Assembly: GCA_027066695.1 (NCBI GenBank)
Contig: JAMONE010000253.1
Span: 1 to 21,669 of the forward strand
Direction: 5' to 3'
DNA from: Micavibrio sp.
Lineage (GTDB): Bacteria; Pseudomonadota; Alphaproteobacteria; Micavibrionales; Micavibrionaceae
DNA length: 21,669 nucleotides
Part shown: piece after piece, positions 16,120-21,669 of the stretch
How positions within the stretch are numbered: the stretch's first letter is position 1
How the letters are laid out: the number at the start of each line of letters is the position of its first letter
The notes under the pieces: generated by a model
Told to the model about the DNA's origin: nothing
Seen by the model: the letters and a program-made list of their open reading frames with translations, nothing else
Databases searched by the model: none
Position numbers and translations under genes: made by a program

Positions 16120-17427
16120 ATGGTGCATAACCCAAAAACAGATAAAACCTTTACCCTAACCAACGATCAAAGCGGCGAAAGCATTAAACTGCCCGTTTTA
16201 GAGGGAAGGCAAGGCCCGCCTGTTATTGATATCCGCAAATTATATGCGCAAACAGGGCATTTCACCTTTGACCCTAGCTTCACCGCTACGGGAAGCTGTA
16301 AGTCCCGCCTTACCTTTATTGACGGTGAGAAAGGTATTTTAGAGCATCGTGGCTATTCTATTTCTGATCTGGCAGGGAAAAGCAGCTTCTTAGAAGTCGC
16401 ACATTTATTGCTTTATGGTGATTTACCAAACAGAGAGCAAAAAGACGAGTTTGAGCATCAAATAACCTATCATACCATGGTTGATGAGCAAGTTAACTTC
16501 TTCTATCGTGGCTTTAGACGTGATGCCCATCCTATGGCTATTATGTGTGGAGTTATTGGCGCATTATCGGCATTTTATCATGATTCCCTTGATATAAACG
16601 ATCCAAAACAACGCGAATTATCAGCGCATCGCTTAATTGCTAAAGTCCCTACTTTGGCGGCTATGACGTATAAATATTCAATCGGCCAGCCATTTATGTA
16701 TCCGCGTAATGATTTGTCATTCTCGGAGAATTTCCTATATATGTGCTTTGGTGTTCCGTCCGAGCCATATAAAGTAAACCCCATCCTTGCGCGGGCGATG
16801 GATAAAATATTTATCCTCCACGCCGATCATGAGCAAAATGCATCAACTTCTACTGTTCGCCTAGCAGGATCATCTCAAGCCAATCCGTTTGCTTGTATTG
16901 CAGCGGGAATGGCCTCTCTTTGGGGGCCTGCTCATGGCGGAGCTAACCAAGCGGTGCTTGAAATGCTGGATCAAATTGGCTCGGTTGATCGCATCCCTGA
17001 ATTTATTGAACGCGCAAAAGATAAAGATGATCCGTTCCGCCTTATGGGCTTTGGTCATCGCGTTTACAAAAACTTCGACCCACGCGCCAATGTACTAAAA
17101 GCTGCATGTGACGAAGTATTGGAAGAGCTGGGAGTAAATGACCCGCACCTAGAACTAGCAATGGAGCTTGAGCGTATTGCTCTGGAAGATGAATATTTCA
17201 TTCAAAGAAAACTATTCCCGAATGTTGATTTCTATTCTGGCATAATTCTAAAAGCCATGGGCTTTCCAACCAGCATGTTTACGGTGCTGTTTGCAGTTGC
17301 TCGCACAGTTGGTTGGATATCTCAATGGAAAGAAATGATCGAAGAGCCAACACTACGCATTGGCCGCCCAAGACAGCTATATACTGGCCCTGTCGCAAGG
17401 CCTTATGTAGAACTTGAAGATCGGTAA
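16120..17427 (+). CDS. gltA: Citrate synthase
   Basis: Condenses oxaloacetate and acetyl-CoA into citrate, the entry step of the TCA cycle. The 435-residue length is that of the hexameric, NADH-regulated type II enzymes of proteobacteria. Catalytic residues are H272 (GPAHGGAN), H313 (GFGHRVYK) and D370 (VDFYSG), each offset by eight from the E. coli residues H264, H305 and D362. The N-terminal region (FDPSFTATGSCKSRLTFIDG) and LEHRGYSI are standard. A TAAGGA ribosome binding site lies about nine bases before the ATG. It follows gltX in the same direction, separated by 94 bases in which no terminator or clear promoter is visible. Confidence 0.96.
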   Translation: MVHNPKTDKTFTLTNDQSGESIKLPVLEGRQGPPVIDIRKLYAQTGHFTFDPSFTATGSCKSRLTFIDGEKGILEHRGYSISDLAGKSSFLEVAHLLLYGDLPNREQKDEFEHQITYHTMVDEQVNFFYRGFRRDAHPMAIMCGVIGALSAFYHDSLDINDPKQRELSAHRLIAKVPTLAAMTYKYSIGQPFMYPRNDLSFSENFLYMCFGVPSEPYKVNPILARAMDKIFILHADHEQNASTSTVRLAGSSQANPFACIAAGMASLWGPAHGGANQAVLEMLDQIGSVDRIPEFIERAKDKDDPFRLMGFGHRVYKNFDPRANVLKAACDEVLEELGVNDPHLELAMELERIALEDEYFIQRKLFPNVDFYSGIILKAMGFPTSMFTVLFAVARTVGWISQWKEMIEEPTLRIGRPRQLYTGPVARPYVELEDR

Positions 17428-17564
17428 ACTATTTAAAACCCACAACCTAACCATAACCTTTTCTTGAAAAAGGAAATTCATAAATATCAATATGCTAGGC
17501 TGATTCCTCGGCTTCGCTCGCTACTGCTTCTAATAAGAAAGTAAATTCTTCCTTGTAAGTTAGA

Positions 17565-17604
17565 CCAAGCCTTGGTGTGATTGATTTTTTTCACCCCCAA
17601 GGCT
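17565..17604. repeat. Inverted repeat at the 3' end of the gamma-CA gene
   Basis: The arm AGCCTTGGTGTGA (17568-17580) is complementary, with two mismatched bases, to TCACCCCCAAGGCT (17591-17604), which includes the stop codon of the gamma-carbonic-anhydrase-like gene. The loop is ten bases, mostly T. The left arm also lies in a small palindrome, CCAAGCCTTGG (17565-17575). It could end transcription of the minus-strand gene, but no T-run follows the stem in either direction, so a classical intrinsic terminator is not supported. Confidence 0.5.
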
Positions 17605-18121
17605 CAGATAACTTATGCTCCCGCCCTAGCTCTACATAGTGCGGAGCAGACCATTTTATATAATCCAATTCCTTTTCCGTAAGATCACGCATATATTTTG
17701 CGGGGCTGCCCGCCCAAAGCTCGCCCGATGGGATGCTTTTATTCGGAGTTAACAACGCTCCCGCGGCTAGCATTGCATTGCTCTCAACAACCGCACCATC
17801 CATAACGCATGCACCCATTCCAACAAAGGATAAATCCTCTAACGTACAAGCATGGATAATAGCATTATGCCCAACCGTTACATCATCACCGATATATGTG
17901 CCTTGAAAATCCGTTGTTACATGAATGACTGTGCCGTCTTGAATATTAGTGCGCTCACCGATTTTTATATTGTTAACATCCCCGCGAAGAACGCAGCCAT
18001 ACCAAATATTGCTATCCTTACCGATTTTAACATCACCAATGATAGATGCACTCGGCGCGATAAACGCCGTGTCATGAATTTTTGGCATAATCCCTTTATA
18101 TGGGAGGATAAAATTAATCAT
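17591..18121 (-). CDS. Gamma-carbonic-anhydrase-like hexapeptide protein
   Basis: A 176-residue left-handed beta-helix protein of the gamma-carbonic-anhydrase/YrdA/PaaY group. Hexapeptide repeats run from about residue 22 to 125 (for example IIGDVKIGKDSNIW, IKIGERTNIQDGTVIH, GTYIGDDVTVGHNAIIH). The three zinc-ligand histidines expected for the family are H67, H85 and H90. The conserved end of the helix LWAGSPAKYMRDL is followed by a C-terminal alpha helix. Carbonic anhydrase activity is not proven for many members. The ATG at 18121 (MINFILPYKG) gives the usual N-terminus; ATG at 18133 or TTG at 18139 are alternatives and none has a clear ribosome binding site. It lies downstream of gpmA on the same strand, 106 bases away. 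Confidence 0.87.
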   Translation of the reverse strand: MINFILPYKGIMPKIHDTAFIAPSASIIGDVKIGKDSNIWYGCVLRGDVNNIKIGERTNIQDGTVIHVTTDFQGTYIGDDVTVGHNAIIHACTLEDLSFVGMGACVMDGAVVESNAMLAAGALLTPNKSIPSGELWAGSPAKYMRDLTEKELDYIKWSAPHYVELGREHKLSEPWG

Positions 18122-18190
18122 AGCAAGTATCATAAACAAAAAAATAGCTAGTTACAAGCTGTAGTAGTTTTTGAAATGAACAACTCCGCT

Positions 18191-18225
18191 GCAAGCAACG
18201 AGGTATAACGTCATTGCGAGAAGCA
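18191..18225. repeat. Fragment resembling a GTCATTGCGAG-type dispersed repeat
   Basis: The gap between gpmA and the gamma-CA gene contains GCAAGCAACGAGG and CGTCATTGCGAGAAGCA, words resembling the widespread GTCATTGCGAGCGAAGCG intergenic repeats of many bacteria. It is short, imperfect and has no complementary partner arm here, so it may be a decayed copy. Similar GC-rich words occur in other gaps of the right half of the window (about 17508-17530 and 21216-21240). Confidence 0.35.
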
Positions 18226-18227
18226 CA

Positions 18228-18851
18228 TCACTTCAAGAAATAGCGTTTCTTAATCTCGCCATTATCAAGTTCAAAGACTAGCGGGATGCCCGTGCCAAAC
18301 TCTGCATCATTAATGCTATCGGGAGTTTCAACGCCTAAAATTATCAGCATAGCGCGGAGCGAATTTCCATGCGCTGCTATCAGTACATTCTTGCCGCTCT
18401 CAACCAAAAATTTGATATTGCTCTCATAATAAGGGCGCACGCGGTTTTCGACTACGTCCTTCAAACACTCGCCATTTGGGGGCTGCGTATCATAGGATCT
18501 GCGCCAAATATGGACTTGCTCGTCGCCGTATTTAGCGCGGGTTTCATCCTTGTTTAAGCCAACTAAATCGCCGTAATCGCGCTCACGCAGATCATCATGA
18601 ATTATCATGCTATCGATTAGCTCGCCCTGCCCCGCCGCTTCCAAAGCCAAACGAGCGGTTATATTCGCGCGTTGCAAAGTACTGGTAAACACCTGATCAA
18701 AATCAATATTTGCAGCTTTAAGCAGCTCTCCCGCAGCCTTAGCCTCGGCAATTCCTTGATCGGTTAGAGGCGCATCATAAAAACCTGTGAATTTATTATC
18801 CAAATTCCATTGGCTCTGCCCGTGGCGCAGTAATACAAGATAGTTCGACAT
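18228..18851 (-). CDS. gpmA: 2,3-bisphosphoglycerate-dependent phosphoglycerate mutase
   Basis: Interconverts 3- and 2-phosphoglycerate in glycolysis. The 207-residue protein is a histidine phosphatase with the phosphohistidine H10 in LRHGQSQWN, R61 in TLQRAN, the general acid E90 in DLRERDYG, and the second histidine H161 in AAHGNSLRA. FTGFYDAPLT is the usual dPGM substrate loop. It is about 40 residues shorter than the E. coli enzyme, the short form common in alphaproteobacteria. The ribosome binding site is AAAGGA, 9 bases upstream, and lies inside the tiny frame at 18855-18950. It is divergent from pnp. Confidence 0.93.
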   Translation of the reverse strand: MSNYLVLLRHGQSQWNLDNKFTGFYDAPLTDQGIAEAKAAGELLKAANIDFDQVFTSTLQRANITARLALEAAGQGELIDSMIIHDDLRERDYGDLVGLNKDETRAKYGDEQVHIWRRSYDTQPPNGECLKDVVENRVRPYYESNIKFLVESGKNVLIAAHGNSLRAMLIILGVETPDSINDAEFGTGIPLVFELDNGEIKKRYFLK

Positions 18852-18854
18852 TAT

Positions 18855-18950
18855 TTATAATCCTTTACTTTTGCGGCGAATAATGGCATTAATATCATCG
18901 TTTGAAAAGCTGTAATTTGAGCTGGCTTTACGGTTGACAATTAAGGGCAT
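18855..18950 (-). CDS. Tiny open frame (31 codons) directly before gpmA
   Basis: Reading leftward from ATG at 18948-18950, a 31-residue frame (MPLIVNRKASSNYSFSNDDI, then NAIIRRKSKGL) ends with TAA three bases before the gpmA ATG. The composition, with polar residues and a basic helical end, is protein-like, and the tight spacing would allow translational coupling to gpmA, whose ribosome binding site is in its last codons. It lacks a clear ribosome binding site of its own, and I recognise no family. It could be a leader peptide, a small protein, a remnant of a larger gene, or chance. Confidence 0.33.
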   Translation of the reverse strand: MPLIVNRKASSNYSFSNDDINAIIRRKSKGL

Positions 18951-19014
18951 AATTTAAATGCTTTTAACAGTCCACCGAAGACCTTTCAAAAATAAAGCTT
19001 CAAGAACAATAATA

Positions 19015-19040
19015 ACCACGTTTACATGGGTGAGCGTGGT
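19015..19040 (+). promoter_or_regulatory. Hairpin in the pnp leader
   Basis: ACCACG (19015-19020) pairs with CGTGGT (19035-19040) around a 14-base loop, 28 bases before the pnp start and just upstream of its AAGGAAA ribosome binding site. In enterobacteria the pnp leader forms a stem cleaved by RNase III that mediates PNPase autoregulation; whether this short stem plays such a role is inference. A -35-like TTGACA occurs at 18934-18939, but without a good -10 at the right distance. Confidence 0.35.
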
Positions 19041-19068
19041 ATACGACATGTAACATAAGGAAATATAA

Positions 19069-21201
19069 ATGTTTAACATATATAAAAAAGAAATAGATTT
19101 TGCTGGTAAAACACTAACACTGGAAACAGGTAAAATCGCACGTCAAGCTGATGGCGCAGTATTAGCAACAATTGGCGAAACATCAGTGCTTTGCGCCGTT
19201 ACAGGACGCAAAAATGTTAAAGAAGGGCAAGATTTTTTCCCTCTTTCAGTTCACTATCAAGAAAAAACATATTCAGCAGGTAAAATCCCGGGTGGATTTT
19301 TCAAACGCGAAGCTCGCCCTAGTGAAAAAGAAACACTAACATCACGTTTGATTGACCGCCCAATCCGCCCGCTATTTCCAAAGGGCTTCCTTAATGAAGT
19401 TCAAGTGGTTTGTACGGTTGTATCTCATGACCTTGAAAATGACCCTGATATGATTGCAATGATCGGCGCATCTGCGGCTCTTACAATCTCGGGCATTCCA
19501 TTCATGGGGCCAATTGGCGGCGTTCGCGTGAGCTACAAAGACGGCGAATACATCATCAACCCACCAATGCAAGATGTTGGCGACATGGAGCTTGACCTTG
19601 TTGTTGCTGGTACGCAAGAAGGCGTTTTAATGGTTGAATCCGAAGCTTCCGAGCTTAGCGAAGAAATCATGCTTGGCGCGGTTAATGCAGGTCACGAAGC
19701 ATATCAAAGCGTTATTGCAGGCATTATTGGCTTGGCTGAAATGTGCGCAAAAGACATGTGGGATATTTTGGAAGAGCCATCAGTCGTTACTAAAATGGCT
19801 GCCGACCTCAAAAAGAAATTCGCAAAAGACGTTGAAAAAGCATATGCGCTTACAGATAAAATGGAGCGTCAAGACGCAGTAGGAGCAGCGAAAACTGCCG
19901 CTATCGAAGCGTTCACAGACAATGATAATGGTCTTGGCGAAGCCGTAGTAGCAGCCAAATTCAAATCTTTAGAAGCCGACGTAGTTCGCGGAAGCATCCT
20001 TAAAACTGGCAAGCGCATTGACGAGCGTGACACAAAAACTGTGCGCCCTATCGTTTCCGAAGTCGGTATATTATCACGTACACACGGATCGTGCTTGTTC
20101 ACTCGCGGCGAGACACAAGCTCTTGTTGTTGTGACACTAGGAACTGGTCAGGATGAGCAAATCATGGATCGCCTTGAAGGTGAATACAAAGAACGCTTCT
20201 TGCTACATTATAACTTCCCTCCATATTCTGTTGGTGAAGCTGGTCGCATGGGTCCTCCGGGTCGTCGTGAGATTGGGCATGGTAAATTGGCGTGGAGATC
20301 ACTCCACCCACTATTGCCAAGTGCAGAAGAATTTCCATATACAATGCGTAGCGTTTCCGAGATTACAGAGTCTAACGGCTCATCTTCTATGGCTACTGTT
20401 TGTGGTACTTCACTTGCTCTTATGGACGCTGGTGTGCCTTTGAAAGCTCCAGTTGCGGGTATTGCTATGGGTCTTATCAAGGAAGGCGATAAGTTTGCCG
20501 TTCTTTCAGACATCCTCGGTGATGAAGATCACCTTGGTGACATGGATTTCAAAGTTGCTGGTACTGAAAAAGGTATTACTGCCCTTCAGATGGATATCAA
20601 AATTACATCCATCACAAAGGAAATCATGGAAGTTGCGCTTGATCAAGCTAAAGACGGACGTATCCATATCCTTGCTGAAATGGCAAAAGCACTTACAGAA
20701 GGTCGCGGCGAGCTTAACGCTAACGCTCCTCAAATCGTCAGCATCCAAATCCCAACTGATAAAATCCGTGAAGTTATCGGAACAGGCGGCAAAGTTATCC
20801 GTGAGATGATCGAAGTTACAGAAACCAAGATCGATATCGAAGATGACGGCACAATCAAGATCGCTGCGACAAATTCCGAGAGCATCGAAAAAGCTATCGC
20901 CATGATTAAAGCGATTACTGATGAGCCTGAAGTTGGCGTTGTCTATACTGGTAAAGTCGTGAAATGTGTTGATTTCGGCGCATTTGTTAACTTTATGGGC
21001 GCAAAAGACGGCCTTGTTCACATCTCTGAACTTGCCGATCACCGCGTTGCTAAAACTACGGATATCATTAATGAAGGTGACGAAGTTAAAGTGCTTCTAA
21101 CTGGCGTTGATAACCGCGGTAAAGTTAAGCTTTCCATGAAACAAGTGGATCAAGAAACTGGCGAAATCATCGTAAAAGAAGACGCACAAGCGGCTGGTTA
21201 A
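19069..21201 (+). CDS. pnp: Polyribonucleotide nucleotidyltransferase (PNPase)
   Basis: A 3'-5' phosphorolytic exoribonuclease of RNA decay, normally a trimer and often bound to the degradosome. The 710-residue protein has the full layout: two RNase PH-like domains (about 10-215 and 310-545) joined by a helical linker, a KH domain (about 555-612) with the GTGG loop at 571-574, and an S1 domain (about 622-690, GVVYTGKVVKCVDFGAFVNF). Segments such as FFKREARPSEKE and LIDRPIRPLFPKGF are characteristic. AAGGAAA precedes the ATG by about 7 bases. It is commonly preceded by rpsO, but here the upstream neighbour is the divergent gpmA. A nested palindrome with a T-run just after the stop is the probable terminator. 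Confidence 0.96.
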   Translation: MFNIYKKEIDFAGKTLTLETGKIARQADGAVLATIGETSVLCAVTGRKNVKEGQDFFPLSVHYQEKTYSAGKIPGGFFKREARPSEKETLTSRLIDRPIRPLFPKGFLNEVQVVCTVVSHDLENDPDMIAMIGASAALTISGIPFMGPIGGVRVSYKDGEYIINPPMQDVGDMELDLVVAGTQEGVLMVESEASELSEEIMLGAVNAGHEAYQSVIAGIIGLAEMCAKDMWDILEEPSVVTKMAADLKKKFAKDVEKAYALTDKMERQDAVGAAKTAAIEAFTDNDNGLGEAVVAAKFKSLEADVVRGSILKTGKRIDERDTKTVRPIVSEVGILSRTHGSCLFTRGETQALVVVTLGTGQDEQIMDRLEGEYKERFLLHYNFPPYSVGEAGRMGPPGRREIGHGKLAWRSLHPLLPSAEEFPYTMRSVSEITESNGSSSMATVCGTSLALMDAGVPLKAPVAGIAMGLIKEGDKFAVLSDILGDEDHLGDMDFKVAGTEKGITALQMDIKITSITKEIMEVALDQAKDGRIHILAEMAKALTEGRGELNANAPQIVSIQIPTDKIREVIGTGGKVIREMIEVTETKIDIEDDGTIKIAATNSESIEKAIAMIKAITDEPEVGVVYTGKVVKCVDFGAFVNFMGAKDGLVHISELADHRVAKTTDIINEGDEVKVLLTGVDNRGKVKLSMKQVDQETGEIIVKEDAQAAG

Positions 21202-21215
21202 AAACTGACATAACC

Positions 21216-21295
21216 GTCATCTCGAACGCGAAGCGGAGAGATCTTATTTAATTGCAATATTTAAGATCTCTCATATTCATTCGAGATGACACTTT
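21216..21295 (+). terminator. Nested palindrome, probable pnp terminator or dispersed repeat
   Basis: The outer arms GTCATCTCGAA (21216-21226) and TTCGAGATGAC (21280-21290) are perfect complements. A second perfect pair, GAGAGATCTTA (21236-21246) and TAAGATCTCTC (21262-21272), nests inside. The structure starts 15 bases after the pnp stop and is followed by ACTTTTT, as expected for a transcription end. Its size, about 75 bases, and the CGAACGCGAAGCGGAGAGAT wording also recall mobile palindromic repeats found in many copies in bacterial genomes, so it may be a repeat serving as a terminator. Confidence 0.62.
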
Positions 21296-21313
21296 TTAAA
21301 AGGGTGTGTTTCT

Positions 21314-21505
21314 ATGGTTAGATGTCTCATCGCATTACTAATCCTTATATATTCCGTCCCTTCTTCAGCAGAAGAAACAATCAAATTTAAATTTGATAAT
21401 ATAGACATAGTTTCATGGCATATGGATTATATGCAGCAATATAAGGATACCAAAATCGTAAGTTCACATAAAGAACTATATAAAGCATTAGGCACTGTTA
21501 GCTAA
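21314..21505 (+). CDS. Small putative secreted protein
   Basis: A 63-residue frame with a convincing signal peptide (MVRCLIALLILIYSVPSSA, cleavage before EE) and a mature part of about 44 residues that is polar and rich in Lys, Asp and Tyr (DNIDIVSWHMDYMQQYKDTK). A purine-rich AAAAGGG lies about nine bases upstream of the ATG. No family is recognised and the mature region has no cysteines or repeats. It sits between the pnp terminator and a group of GC-rich hairpins, so it is probably transcribed alone. It may be real, or the remains of a longer gene. Confidence 0.48.
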   Translation: MVRCLIALLILIYSVPSSAEETIKFKFDNIDIVSWHMDYMQQYKDTKIVSSHKELYKALGTVS

Positions 21506-21551
21506 TTATTGGGCGTAGCATGATTTTTATAGAAGCTAGAGCAGTGAAGCT

Positions 21552-21619
21552 CCACGGGGCAAGCCCCGTGGTATCACCGCTTCGCGCGTGACCTGCGGTC
21601 ACAATTCAAGCTTCGCTTG
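21552..21619. repeat. Three successive GC-rich hairpins
   Basis: CCACGGGG (21552-21559) and CCCCGTGG (21564-21571) form a perfect 8-bp stem with a 4-base loop. GTGACC/GGTCAC (21588-21593 and 21597-21602) and CAAGC/GCTTG (21607-21611 and 21615-21619) follow with 3-base loops. The run stands out as GC-rich among AT-rich flanks and lies between two convergent frames, partly over the end of the minus-strand one. It could work as a bidirectional terminator, although no T-run is adjacent, or be an intergenic repeat element. Confidence 0.6.
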
Positions 21620-21669
21620 TCCAGTATCTTCTTTTCCTTGGCTCTCAATATAGCGCTTAATAATACCTT
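21599..21669 (-). CDS. 3' end of an unidentified gene (enters from right edge)
   Basis: A minus-strand frame is open from the window edge to a TGA at 21599-21601, giving 22 C-terminal residues: GIIKRYIESQGKEDTG then QAKLEL. The peptide looks like real protein, and the end coincides with the hairpin group, consistent with a gene end. Only this tail is visible and I cannot assign a family. Chance is possible for so short a stretch. Confidence 0.42.
   Translation of the reverse strand, partial: GIIKRYIESQGKEDTGQAKLEL

Noticed and set aside
17457..17473. CCTTTT-CTTGA-AAAAGG hairpin after gltA as a terminator.
   Set aside because: The stem is short and AT-rich, and no T-run follows.
20506..21042. 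A 178-codon minus-strand frame opposite pnp.
   Set aside because: It mirrors the KH and S1 part of pnp; Asp/Phe/Asn-rich translation without a domain is typical of antisense shadows.
1..21669. Search for tRNA, rRNA, CRISPR arrays, transposases and phage genes.
   Set aside because: No cloverleaf ends, regularly spaced repeats, transposase motifs or terminal inverted repeats with target duplications were seen by eye; a covariance-model scan was not possible.

Overview
The window looks like a low-to-moderate GC alphaproteobacterial chromosome. The evidence is the gene order comEC (divergent) / gltX / gltA, which is a familiar alphaproteobacterial arrangement, a short (~207 aa) phosphoglycerate mutase, and a stand-alone Aer-type PAS protein next to a methyl-accepting chemotaxis protein. 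I cannot name the genus.

Positions 259-10414, all on the minus strand, form a compact nitrous-oxide-reductase (nos) operon. In transcription order it reads nosR, tatB, tatC, nosZ, nosD, nosF, nosY, nosL, tatA, nosX/apbE. Junctions are tight (overlaps of 8, 4 and 1 bases; gaps of 4-26 bases) except for a 93-base gap before nosZ, which holds an FNR/DNR-type box (9 of 10 consensus positions) with a -10-like element at class II spacing. NosZ has a twin-arginine signal and all CuZ and CuA ligands. NosR (flavin domain plus polyferredoxin) supplies electrons, NosX attaches its FMN, and NosDFY plus NosL supply copper and sulfur for the CuZ site. The embedded TatA, TatB and TatC would make a complete Tat translocase co-expressed with the folded cargo that needs it. 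Regulators such as FNR, DNR or NnrR are not in the window.

Upstream of the operon (10542-12339, minus strand) is a two-gene sensor. One gene encodes a soluble Aer-like PAS protein that keeps the FAD-binding residues at the same numbering as E. coli Aer; the other is an overlapping MCP with two membrane helices and no evident sensor domain. Together they resemble a split redox/aerotaxis receptor. The first 89 bases hold the start of a second, paralogous PAS gene on the same strand, so the nos operon lies between two Aer-type PAS genes.

From 12445 onward the content is core genome: comEC (minus), gltX and gltA (plus), a gamma-carbonic-anhydrase-like protein and gpmA (minus), and pnp (plus). 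Then come a small putative secreted protein and the 3' end of an unidentified minus-strand gene at the right edge. Gaps here carry GC-rich palindromes and fragments resembling dispersed repeats, including a nested palindrome after pnp that probably serves as its terminator. Sampled 60-base stretches suggest the nos region is more AT-rich than gltX/gltA. No tRNA, rRNA, CRISPR array or insertion sequence was seen, and no gene-free stretch exceeds 300 bases.
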